Shown here piece after piece: positions 1 through 10,014 of a DNA stretch of 64,000 bases. The stretch comes from Haliclona indistincta (Eukaryota; Porifera; Demospongiae; Haplosclerida; Chalinidae). The stretch spans positions 6,499,422 to 6,563,421 of the forward strand of contig OZ024790.1 in assembly GCA_964017065.1 (NCBI GenBank), in the 5' to 3' direction. Both the position numbers and the translations under genes were made by a program. The notes under the pieces are model-generated. The model made no database searches and was not told the DNA's origin. It saw only the letters and a program-made list of their open reading frames with translations. Each line of letters opens with the position of its first letter. Position 1 is the first letter of the stretch.

Positions 1-299
1 TGCACCAGACGTGTAGCTAGTCATAGAAGAGTTCACTTGTGTGTGTGTCAGTGTGCTGTTATCACTGGTATTATAAGACACTACATAGTGAAAGACTGGG
101 AAACCATCTAGAGGCTAAAGCAACAAAAATAAATAATTGTTAGTATCAATGTCATTAATTATTGCATTCATACCTGCCATAGCACATTAATATTTGTTAG
201 TTGTAACTGTACTATGAAGCTCACAATATCAGGAACTGTGGTAATGGACAGAGTATAATTTTCAAGAATTCATAAATAATTAGATAGTCCATATCATCA

Positions 300-1947
300 C
301 AAGAAAATTAAAAAGATTTCTATCGAAATCAAAAGGATGTAGTGATGAAGAAATCTACTACTGGTCCACAATGTAAACCAACAAGGAACAACCATGGAAT
401 GGTAACACGATTGACTTGCTAACAGACCATAGATCCCTACATCAGTGGCTGCTGTGGCTGACTATAGCTAGTTCAGCTAGTTGCTGTTGACTGACACATG
501 GCGTGCATTGAATTGAATTCAGCTTGTGACAAAAATATTGATCTTATGTACAGCCACTGATGTAGGGATCTATGGTCTGTTAGCAAGTCAATCGTGTTAC
601 CATTCCATGGTTGTTCCTTGTTGGTTTACATTGTGGACCAGTAGTAGATTTCTTCATCACTACATCCTTTTGATTTCGATAGAAATCTTTTTAATTTTCT
701 TGTTTGTGTCCTTTTTTCTTTTTCAGTGAAGTGCAGTTCAATATCATGCATGTACTGAGCCGTCTTTGTTTCCACCATTAGTTTACTTTTACTGTTGTTG
801 ATGCCTTTTCTTTATAATTATTACAGCTAAAAATTGATTGTCATATCAGTTCGCCTACGCAGTGCATACGAGCCCCGCCCACACTTGCTTGTACACGTAC
901 ACACGTAGGACAGGTTATTATTATTTATTATTATTATTCACTTCACAACAATCAATAGAGTGATTGTTGAAGGACAACACATATAGTGAAGCCTAGTATA
1001 GATAAGTTCCATTAAGAGAAAGGTGAGCAGGAAGAACAAGGGCATAAAAAGTGGTAGGAACATGGAAATAATCTGGCAAGCGCAGAATAGTGATCCTACA
1101 CGAGCTTACCATTCTTCGAAGACTCCAGACAAATAAATTATGTGTTCTCTGTGATTGATACGGCGCGACGATACTCAAGCTGGTGCTTGGTCACGTGCGC
1201 TAACCACTGCTTGGTCACGTGCGTATTGCGCAATCACAATAATGGCGTCTAACACTTAGCTGACAATTATTATTATTATTATTATTGAGAACACACACCA
1301 ACATAGGTGCATAATTATAATTATGAAGTTAGAATAGTCCGGAGCATTAGTTCAGTATCAGAAGTACCATGAATAATGTCAAGATTCCTTTTCAAAAAAG
1401 GGCGAACAACAGCAGCACAATATTTATCATCATCATGGTAGATTTTCAAAAATTGCGACCCAAACACAGAATTGAGACCAGCGAAAGAATACACCAGAAC
1501 AGATGAATCACGAAAAACAGCACGAACAAGCAGATTCGATGGATCATGATCGAGAAGTCGCAGAATTTATATCGCCGTTTCGCTAAAAACGAAGTTCGAA
1601 AGGCACCTGCCAGGAGAATTTCACGACTGGTCGTGGGTGTTTTGGTCTCGGCACTGCTCGCATAAAGGCGCTAGGCGCGCTGAAGAAAGAAAGAAAGAAG
1701 AAGAAAACGAAGATGACGAAACTCGATTTTCACCGTTTCCAGGTTCGTCACCTTAGTAACAATTTCGAGCGATCTCCTTGCTACTGTAAGATGGGGCAAC
1801 GCTAGAGAGCAGATCTAAGTGTCTTTGGACGTTTAAAATTCATCACCAGGCGAAATATCAGCGTTTGAACGCTAATACATTGTATGTAGCCGCCATCTTG
1901 TTTTCTCGTTCATCCCTACATAGGGAGTCACTACCGTGCCTCCCTAA
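300..1947 (+). mobile_element. Foldback/hairpin repeat, copy A
   Basis: Starts CAAG at 300. The first ~400 bp are a large imperfect palindrome: arm 300-470 is the reverse complement of 540-701. Then come a T-rich spacer, a block beginning catacgagccccgcccac, an aagaaagaag-rich stretch, the sequence gtagccgccatcttg, and a terminal hairpin (tagggagtcac...gtgcctccctaa) at about 1919-1947. The same order recurs in copies B, C and the diverged E. No coding capacity is seen; it looks non-autonomous. Confidence 0.75.
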
Positions 1948-1953
1948 TATAAA

Positions 1954-2097
1954 TTTTTAGTTCACGTACAGCTGTTATTATTAATCCTGAGGATAAACAG
2001 GTGATCTATCTGAATGAATGCTATTTTCATTGTTGTATCTAGAACTTGAATGAGAGAATAAACACAGAAATTGATTTTGTGTTCATAGCTTGCACAA
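1954..2097 (+). promoter_or_regulatory. Conserved upstream region of Ig/ITIM-like gene 1
   Basis: From tttttagttcacgtac onward about 145 bp is almost identical to 4421-4564 upstream of gene 2, ending at both start codons. Conservation of non-coding DNA together with the gene suggests a shared promoter/5' UTR, although recent duplication alone could explain it. Confidence 0.45.
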
Positions 2098-3552
2098 ATG
2101 GAGTCTCATCACATCGTCAGCTTATTGTTGATATTTCACAAGATTGCTCAGTATTGCTCAGGTGAGCTAATCTGCATACTTGTTGCTATTGACAATTTAT
2201 AGCCAACCACAGGTCAGTGTATGTATGAGTACACTCAGCAACCTCCTTCAACTACATTAAGCAGCTGTAATCCATATCATAATGATAATATTATTTTTAT
2301 AGCAATCGATTGTATTGTGAAGTATCAAACTAATGAGTTTGAAATACGATGGTTCAGAGAGAACACAACTGGAGCAGTAGAGGACCTGGGACTTGGCTAC
2401 AGTGAAAGCTTGAACTCGGGAAACATGCATTGGCTGTCAAGGTATCATGGTTCCTTCAACCAGCAGTACAACCCCAGCTATCTCGGCAAGTACTGGTGTC
2501 AGGTGATCAACACAACAGCTGATCCTGACCAGCCTCTGATGAGGAGCAATGTGTTCACTCTACTGGCTCCTGAGAACTACACTCAACCAACATGTGTTAA
2601 CCAGAGCACAACAATACAGACAATGACTAATATAACATGTGCTGATCTACCAGTTCACTCTGAACAGACCACATTACCTGCTCCTACCACTACACTGAGT
2701 TTATATGTTTCAGTAAATCCTAATAAATATGCAGAGTTTACTTCATTTCAACTATCGCCTTTTGATACTGCAGTAGACCCAACTACCTCAAGCTTAATGA
2801 TGCCTACTAAAGGACATATGATCGTACTAGTATCAGTAGTAGGAGTGTGTGCAGTAGTTCTACTACTCATTGTCTGCTCATCACTGATTGTAATACTGAT
2901 AGTGATACACCAGAGGAGGAGGAGGAAGAAGAAGACACAAAACTACTCTACCAGCAAAGACAATGGTTAGTGAAAAATTGGTATTAAAATCTGTCAGCTA
3001 GAGAAGTACATATACAATGCTTATACATTATTATTATAATACATTTTGTGTAGATGGTTACAATGTCACCTCTGCTTCACTTCACGAGATGCCCATTGCT
3101 AGTGAAAAGCAAAGACTACAACAGGAACCTGAAGTAGTCTACAGTGTTGTGAATCTAGCTAACCAAACCAAGAGAGATAACGAGGACAACAAAGATGGAG
3201 CGCCATCTCCTGGTATAAGAAAAATAGGAAGTAAGAAAACTTTGAATGGTATTTTATTGTGTTTGTGTCAATTACTTGTATGATGGTAGATCATCAAATG
3301 ACTGAAGATCCACAATATTGGAATCCTCACTATTATGATCTTCGGCCAATGCCACACACTCACAATGATGACCAGCAGAGCTCCCACTACCAACCACTGG
3401 ACACTGTTACCACTGACTACACCAGTATGTACACCACACCCTGCACTAGTGCTGGGAAGAAAGGAGCACCCTCAGTGAAGATAGGAGACCTGGATTACGC
3501 CATTGTAGACCCTACTAGTAGAGAGGAACACACCTACACTATTCCACAATGA
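2098..3552 (+). CDS. Single-Ig transmembrane receptor with ITIM-like tail (gene 1)
   Basis: Exons 2098-2161, 2213-2965, 3054-3212, 3290-3552, joined in a consistent frame (GT-AG, all phase 1), give 412 residues. A signal peptide (MESHHIVSLLLIF) is followed by a V-type Ig domain: cysteine in IDCIVKY, tryptophan in IRWFRE, and YLGKYWCQV as the F-strand Y-x-C. A Thr/Ser-rich stalk with N-glycosylation sites leads to one membrane helix (IVLVSVVGVCAVVLLLIVC onward) and a basic stop-transfer run RRRRKKK. The cytoplasmic tail carries EVVYSVVNL, SHYQPL and LDYAIV, each fitting the (I/V/L/S)xYxx(I/V/L) pattern, plus EHTYTIPQ at the end. Such motifs recruit SH2 phosphatases in vertebrate inhibitory receptors; that role here is inference. 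Tandem with gene 2. Confidence 0.8.
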
Positions 3553-3957
3553 TAACAGTAAATTAGTATGTATTCCATGAAAAACTTGAGTACATTGTAC
3601 TAGCTTGTATTGTTGCTCATTTCTTTGTAAGAGAATACCATTGAGGAGACTCTTCACTCCATCTAAAGTGTATGCATATATGCAATACTGTTTGTAGTTC
3701 TGAGAACACCACTAAACTCATTCAATATTTCTTTGAATGAGTGTTCATTATTACTAGTTGTGTTGTAGTGGAGCCGCATGAATGAGTGACAAACACATAC
3801 ATGTAGTAAAAACACTGACCATTTTAATTTGAGGTCATGATCTGTCCAGTCTTCATGAATCAACGGAGTCTATTGATACACTGTTATCAGCTTATTGGTG
3901 ATCATAAATATCTGTTTATTTGGAGTTGTTCAGATGAGTCGAGTTATAGATAAAATT

Positions 3958-4350
3958 TCTCCTTTTAAATACACACAGCAACCTCCTTCTAATACATTAA
4001 ACTGCTGTATTCTTTATCATAATGGATTCATCACAATATGACACTGGAGTGTATTGTGAGATATCAGAGTAGTGAGTTTGAAAATTAAATTATTGAAATA
4101 CGATGGTTAAGAGAGACCACAAATAGAGCAGTAGAGGACCTGAGACTAGATGACCCTAGTGGATCACTAACTCAAGTAAGAGAAGGAAGCATGCATTGGT
4201 TCTCAAGATATCATGACAGTGACTTTATCAACCAGCTATGCAACCCCAGCTATCTCGGCAAGTATTGGTGTCATGTGATCAACTCAACAGCTGATCCTGA
4301 CCAGCCTCTGATGAGGAGCAATGTGTTCACTAATACAGACCACATTACGT
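3958..4350 (+). pseudogene. Decayed copy of the Ig/ITIM-like Ig exon
   Basis: The stretch resembles the Ig exons of the flanking genes: acacagcaacctcctt near the start, then the tryptophan region, the NPSYLGKYWC-like segment near 4245-4270 and the ADPDQPLMRSNVFT-like segment near 4290-4330. Stops, indels and lack of the signal, membrane and tail exons show a relic. It points to at least three tandem copies in the past. Confidence 0.7.
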
Positions 4351-4420
4351 ACTATAAGTGATTGCATCAGGGTTTAGGGTTTACACAGTGACTCTATGTA
4401 TGGATGTATCATGTGTATAT

Positions 4421-4564
4421 TTTTAGTTCACGTACAGCTGTTATTATTAATCTTGAGGATAAACAGGTGATCTATCTGAATGAAAGTTATTTTCATCGTT
4501 ATATTTAGAACTTGAATGAGAGAATAAACACAGAAATTTATTTTTGTGTTCATAGCTTGCACAA
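4421..4564 (+). promoter_or_regulatory. Conserved upstream region of Ig/ITIM-like gene 2
   Basis: Matches 1954-2097 base for base apart from a few substitutions. In this copy the repeat A end is absent, so the match defines where copy A joins native DNA (after 1947). Confidence 0.45.
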
Positions 4565-6213
4565 ATGGAGTCTCATCACATCGTCAGCTTATTGTTGATA
4601 TTTCACAAGATTGCTCAGTATTGCTCAGGTGAGCTAATCTGTATAGTTGCTGCTATTGACAATTTATAGCCAACCACAGGTCAGTGTATGTATGAGTACA
4701 CTCAACAACCTCCTTCAACTACATTAAGCAGCTGTAATCCTTACAATCATATCGGAATCATTACAATAGTGATGGACTGTATTGTGAGGTATCAAACTAA
4801 TGAGTTTGAAATACGATGGTTCAGAGAGAACACAACTGGAGCAGTAGAGGACCTGGGACTTGGTTACAATGAAAGCTTGAAGTCGGGAAACACACATTGG
4901 CTGTCAAGGTATCACGGTTTCTTCAACCGGCAGTACAACCCCAGCTTTCTCGGCAAGTACTGGTGTCAGGTGATCAACACAACAGCTGATCCTGACCAGC
5001 CTCTGATGAGGAGCAATGTGTTCACTCTACTGGCTCCTGAGAACTACACTCAACCAACTTGTAATAATCAGAGTACAGCAACACAGACAATGGAGAATAT
5101 AACATGTGCTGATCTACCAGTTCACTCTGAACAGACCACATTACCTGCTCCTACCACTACACTGAGTTCATATGTAAACTTGGAGAAATTCAGCTTTTCT
5201 CAATTATCAAACTATGCAACAGTTGGTAAGGATGCAACGACATGAGAATTTTGAAGAATTACAGTAGCAATTGTAATACAGTGCTGCATAGTGCTATATT
5301 TTAGCATTCACATTTATAATATTTTCTCGCTCTCCACTCTATAGCATTCCTCAGCTCAACTCCATTATCGTCATCATTTACAACAGCAGTAAACCCAACT
5401 ATCTCAAGTTCAGTGACACTCAATGAAGCACCTATCATTGTATCAGTAGTAGGAGTGTGTGCAGTAGTTCTACTAGTCATTGTCTGCTCATCACTGGTTG
5501 TGATACTGATAGTGATACACCAGAGGAGGAGGAGGAGGAAGAAGGGACAAAACAACTCTACCAATAAAGTTAAAGGTTAGTTAAAGAAATTCTGCATCAT
5601 CTTAGTCATTATAATCAGGAGCTTATAATGAGAATGAGTGAAGTAGGAAGCTTTCCTATACTATGCTCAACCTCAATAATATGCCTTCTTGTTACAATTC
5701 TTCAGCATTACTTAATAAATTTATCTATTATAGATGGTTACAATATCAGCACTCCTCCACTACAGTGAGTACTATATTACCATTACTTGCTAACTCCATC
5801 GTGTGTGTACATACAGGAATTTAGAATCATCTGTTGTAACTGAGAGTGCTTTTAGCAACTCACGTACTTACGATATGCCCATTGATAGCAATGACCAGCA
5901 ACAGGAACCTGAAGCGGTCTACAGTGTTGTGAATCTAGCTAACAAAACCAAGAGAAAGGACAACAAGCATGACAAAGATGGAGTACCATCTCCTGATATC
6001 AGTGAGGTACCACCCACACTAGATAATCCAGTGTACATGACAGGATGTGTTGGAGGGTTGGATCACCAGTACAGCTCTCTCAACCATCAGGTGCAGCTGT
6101 CAGCTACCACTCATGATGATCAGCAGTCACTAAAAAGAGATGATACTGATAGTGATGGACAGTATTCTAAGATCAAGATTGATATTTACAATCAGCCTTT
6201 AGAAGATACTTAA
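4565..6213 (+). CDS. Single-Ig transmembrane receptor with ITIM-like tail (gene 2)
   Basis: Exons 4565-4628, 4680-5225, 5345-5575, 5734-5764, 5817-6213 give 422 residues in a continuous frame. Signal and Ig exons are near copies of gene 1 (same RWFRENTTGAVEDLGLGY core). Unlike gene 1 the membrane helix has its own exon (IIVSVVGVCAVVLLVIVC, then RRRRRKK). The tail has diverged: it keeps EAVYSVVNLANKTKR but gains NPVYMTG, HQYSSLN, GQYSKIKI and DIYNQPL, so several YxxL/I/V sites remain although the -2 residue is often not aliphatic. The pair may therefore share a ligand-binding design but differ in signalling strength. Function is inferred from domain layout only. Confidence 0.78.
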
Positions 6214-7321
6214 TTTGCAGACTACTATGTAATCATAGAATGTTAGAAAATAAAAAGATTTCTAACGAAATCAAAAGGATGTAGGGATAAAGAAATCTGC
6301 TACTGGTCCACAATGTAAACCAACAAGGAGCAAGCATGGAATGGTAACACGATTGACTTGCTAACAGACCATAGATCCCTACATCAGTGGCTGCTGTGGC
6401 TGACTATAGCAGTTCAGCTAGTTGCTGTTGACTGACACCTGATATGAATTCAGCTTGTATCAAAATCAAAATCAGCTGTCTTATGTACAGCCACTGATGT
6501 AGGGATCTATGGTCTGTTAGCAAGTCAATCGTGTTACCATTCCATGCTTGCTCCTTGTTGGTTTACATTGTGGACCAGTAGCAGATTTCTTTATCCCTAC
6601 ATCCTTTTGATTTCGTTAGAAATCTTTTTATTTACTTGTTTGTGTCCTTTTTCTTTTCATTGAGTTTCAAATTTTTGGTGCAGTTAGAAATCGGCAAGAT
6701 AATGTATCTCTTTGATTCTACCATTGGTTTGGTTTGCTGTTGTTGATAATTGCTTTTTAACTTGTAGCTCCAAACTAGCTCATGCATGTTGCAGGATTGC
6801 ACTGCATACGAGCCCCGCCCACTCTGGTTTAGCAATTTCTGTATGGCTGTGATACTATCTGGCAAGCAGCAGAACGATGATACTACACGAGCTTACTCGG
6901 TGAGTTGTTCTTCGAAGACTCCAGACGCCAATATGCGCTCTCCATACGGCGATACTCTACTAATAAATTCGAGATTCGTGTGATAGGTCACGTGCGCATT
7001 ACGTAATCACAATAATGGCGTCTAACACTTAGCTGAAAACTGTTCGTGATCGTGAACTCGTCAAATTTATATCGTCGTTTCGCTAAAAACAAAGTTCAAA
7101 AGGCACATGCCAGGAGAATTTCACGACTGTTCGTGGGTGTTTTGGTCTCGGCACTGCTCACGTAAAGGTGCTAGGCGAGTGGAAGAAAGAAGAAGAAAAC
7201 GAAGATGACGAAAGTCGATTTTCACCGTTTCCAGGTTCGTTACTTTAGTGACCATTTCGAGGAATCTCCTTGCTACTGTAAGATGGGGCAACGCCAAATA
7301 GCAGATCTAAGTGTCTTTGGA

Positions 7322-7391
7322 CGTATAATATTCATCAACAGCCATCCACGTATAATATTCATCAACAGCCAGCCACGTATAATATTCATCA
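7322..7391 (+). repeat. 27-bp tandem repeat at the LINE 5' junction
   Basis: Two and a half copies of cgtataatattcatcaacag plus a 7-bp tail. Other copies of the repeat family have this sequence once, so it was expanded at the 5' end of the LINE insertion. Confidence 0.8.
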
Positions 7392-8601
7392 GCCTTGACT
7401 TGTCTAAGGCTTTCGACAAGGTGCCCCACCATAAGCTCCTTTCCTCCTTGTCTGATGTTGGTGTCTCTGGTTCTCTGCTGAGTTGGTTTGAGTCATACCT
7501 CTCCTGTCGTTCCCAACAGGTTGTCTTAGGTGGCTCTTCTTCCACTCCACTCCCTGTCTTGTCAGGTGTCCCACAAGGGTCCATCTTAGGGCCTCTTCTG
7601 TTTATCATCTACGTTAATTCGTTAGCAAATCTATATCTTTCTCCTGGCTCCTCTCTTATTTTGTACGCAGATGACATCTTGCTCTATCGTGCACTCTGTT
7701 CTGCTGATGATAACTCCATCCTTCAGCGTGCTGTTGACTCGTTGCTTGCTTGGATAACTTCAGCCGGCCTCTCTGTCAACCTGGCTAAGAGCACGCTTCT
7801 CCTCATCTCACGTATGAGATCCAAGCCTAGTCTTTCTATCCTCTTAAATTCCACTCCTGTTCCTATATCTGATTCGGTGAAGTATTTGGGAGTCACTATA
7901 TCTAGCGACCTGACTTGGAACCGGCATGTCTCTAATATCTGCCTCTCTGCCAGGAAAAGGCTTGGTTTGCTCTACAGGACATTCAGCCAATGTGACAAGC
8001 AATCTTTGTCTCGATTATACAAATCTCTGATTTTGCCTAAGCTTGACTATTGTTGTGGTGTTTGGGATCCCTCTACGTCAGTCCTTAGAGACAAATTGGA
8101 GTCCACTAACAAATTTGCTGCTAAGATCTGCACTAAGCGTTGGTCCAGCCCTTCTCCTTTGTCTCACCTTGGTTGGTCTGATTTAGCTACTCGCCGTAAG
8201 ATCCAAAAAGTTTTGCTCTGTCGCAGGATTCTAAGGAATCAATCTATAATTCTGCCGTCTGCCTATTTCTCTTCTCCTCCCGTGAGTAATACTCGTTCTT
8301 CTACCCTCAAACACGCCGTCTCTATCCCATTTGCAAGAACTAATTCATTTCAATCTTCTTTTTTTGTTTCTGTATGTCATTTGTGGAACAGTCTTCCTTT
8401 CAATATCACTTTATTGTCTTGTAATCGTTTGTTTAAGTTGTCTGTTACTCGGTTTTTTAATTAGTCGTATTTTTCTTGCCACCTTTATTTTGTAGTTTTA
8501 CTTTTGGACAGTCTTATTCATTAGCATTAAGTTGCCATTTGTTCTGTTCCTTGCTTTGCTAAATTCTATTAAAGAAAAAAAAAAAAAAAAAAAAAAAAAA
8601 A
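7391..8601 (+). mobile_element. 5'-truncated LINE (non-LTR retrotransposon), RT domain and 3' end
   Basis: An open frame (7205-8464, whose first part is host repeat sequence) encodes a reverse transcriptase C-terminal half: DLSKAFDKVPHHKLL (palm A), VPQGSILGPLLFIIYVNSL (finger/palm B), YADDILLY (catalytic YADD, palm C), and the thumb-like KLDYCCGVW region, ending at a TAG at 8462-8464. A ~27-base poly(A) at 8575-8601 closes the element. The N-terminal endonuclease and much of ORF2 are missing, as in target-primed reverse transcription that stopped early. It resembles the Jockey/CR1/L2-like group; clade is not resolved by eye. Dead on arrival. Confidence 0.85.
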
Positions 8602-9535
8602 CAGGCGAAATATCAGCGTTTGAACGCTAATACATTGTATGTAGCCGCCATCTTGTTTTCTCGTTCATCCCTACATAGGGAGGCACTACCGTGCCTCCCT
8701 AATATGTGACTGTGAGTTGATCACTCCATGGTCCACGTTGTCCTGTACTGTCAGTAACAGCCACAGCAAATGAGTATAGTTGTGTCCACGAGTGATCAGG
8801 TCATCAGTCAGTATCAGTGACTCAGTGTTGCTAGTACTGTAGCACGAGCTAGAGCTACTGTAGTTAGTGATATTGATAGTGTAGTTGAAGACACAGTCTA
8901 TGTGGGTCCATTAGGAGGAGCTAGCCATGTTAGTGATACTGGTGGCTTGCTGGTGATACTAAGATTATATGGAGAACTTACTGCACCTAAAATACACAAT
9001 CATTGTAATACATGTACATGCATGAATTATCATACATCATCAATGATGTCAGGTACTTCTGCATTGAAATTGCACTGACCTGCTACACTAATCTCCCTAG
9101 ACTCAACCACTGTGCCTGTTTGACATCTTATCTCACTGTTGTGATAAGACAATGGAACACTAAGGATAGTGACAGTTGACATCACTGTGCTGTTCTCAAA
9201 AGAATTAAATACAGCAGTAAAGATGCTGGGATCATAGGTTCCTGATGTAGTCCCATCACTGCGAGTAGCCATAGTTTTGTTGTAGACCCAAATTAGTGTT
9301 GGCAGCAAATTATTTTGATTCACTGTTCTAACAACAGTGCAGTTAAGAGTGACGTCTTGTCCAGGACAGGCTGATCCATTAGCTGTCAGGTTAATAGGCT
9401 CGAGTACAATGGTTTCAGACACTTGTGCAGCTGAATTAAATAACAATGTAGCAATACAGGCGTGACATAATAATGCTGCTTTGTCTCACCTATGCATATG
9501 ATGTGATCTATTAACAAAATAAGAATGATTTTCAT

Positions 9536-9903
9536 AATGGCTCAGTGGCCGGAATTCTTTTTAAGGGCATTCAGACAACCTTTCTAGATGTTCCTATCAG
9601 TTTCGCCTGCCTTTTCAGTGCGATCCGAAAGATTATTTCTTCAGCAAAATCCGTACTGCGGGAGCAGAGATACAAGCGCAGTAAGCATTTTTTGCTGAAT
9701 CACGTTTAGTGGGTGGGGCTGGTCATCTCGACAAGCTGTCTCGAATTCTACTCCAATGGCATATGTCTCGTTCTTTTCACAATAAAATAGACATTCTTAC
9801 AGAAGTACAAAATGGAACTATCAACGTGCTATGTAGACACCTCGAATCCATCGTCTAACCTATAATTATTTAGCAACACCTAAACACAATCGGCTTATCA
9901 AGA
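9536..9903. other. Unassigned segment separating L6 signal exon from its upstream box
   Basis: In other units the CACCC-like box is 28-56 bp from the start codon; in L6 it is 369 bp away. The extra ~320 bp match nothing else in this window and have no coding exon that I recognise; an old insertion is likely. Confidence 0.4.
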
Positions 9904-9917
9904 CTACCACACTCACC
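9904..9917 (-). promoter_or_regulatory. CACCC-like upstream box, unit L6
   Basis: ctaccacactcacc, the mirror of the GGTGTGGTAG box found before other units, here displaced to 369 bp from the start codon. Confidence 0.4.
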
Positions 9918-10014
9918 TCATCAAACCATTGATAGATGAATAAAATTACTAGTTCAGATCTTCAATTACATGCACTACAGTCTACAATAGTCAAAAATTA
10001 ATATACATGATTTT

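Larger units (their letters stand above)
300..8702 (+). mobile_element. Composite 8.4-kb insertion: repeat A + two Ig/ITIM-like genes + repeat B
   Basis: Aligning L6 with the intact FN3a exons of the other units gives the empty site: left flank ends ...atca at 299 and right flank resumes tatgtgac at 8703, which together restore the usual catcatatgtgac. Nothing is duplicated or lost. The left terminus is the 5' end of repeat copy A (CAAG) and the right terminus is the 3' hairpin end of copy B (ccctaa). Everything between, including the genes at 2098-6213, is therefore foreign to this position. It could have arrived in one event (read-through transposition from A's start to B's end) or by recombination between repeat copies. 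Confidence 0.75.
6243..8702 (+). mobile_element. Foldback/hairpin repeat, copy B, split by a LINE
   Basis: Palindrome arms 6243-6410 and 6480-6640, the catacgagccccgcccac block at ~6806, the aagaaagaagaa stretch at ~7180, and the terminal hairpin at ~8674-8702 ending ccctaa. A truncated LINE (7391-8601) sits inside just before the gtagccgccatcttg segment. Its start is diverged relative to CAAG of the other copies. Confidence 0.75.
1..9535 (-). pseudogene. Ig-FN3-FN3 receptor unit L6, split by an 8.4-kb insertion, 3' end outside window
   Basis: Minus-strand receptor of the array. Exons seen: signal peptide 9490-9535 (starts MKIILILL), Ig 9080-9430, FN3a 8703-8986, then after the insertion FN3b1 174-235 and FN3b2 from 114 leftward past base 1. 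The Ig belongs to the class with the SDGTTSG loop, also found in R3 and R7, and shows CPGQDVTLNC and a later RCQT cysteine. FN3a stops exactly where block 300-8702 begins, 5 bases before its normal splice donor, so the donor is now over 8 kb away; the native donor GT also reads AT. FN3a additionally carries two 2-bp insertions (near 8771-8780 and 8899-8902) that shift the frame. Gene identity is clear from its paralogues; it is very probably non-functional. Confidence 0.8.

Noticed and set aside
526..729. 67-codon frame in copy A
   Set aside because: Lies in the palindrome arm of a repeat; not conserved as a frame in copies B-D.
7273..7608. Minus-strand open frame over the LINE
   Set aside because: Shadow of the reverse transcriptase frame; no motif of its own.
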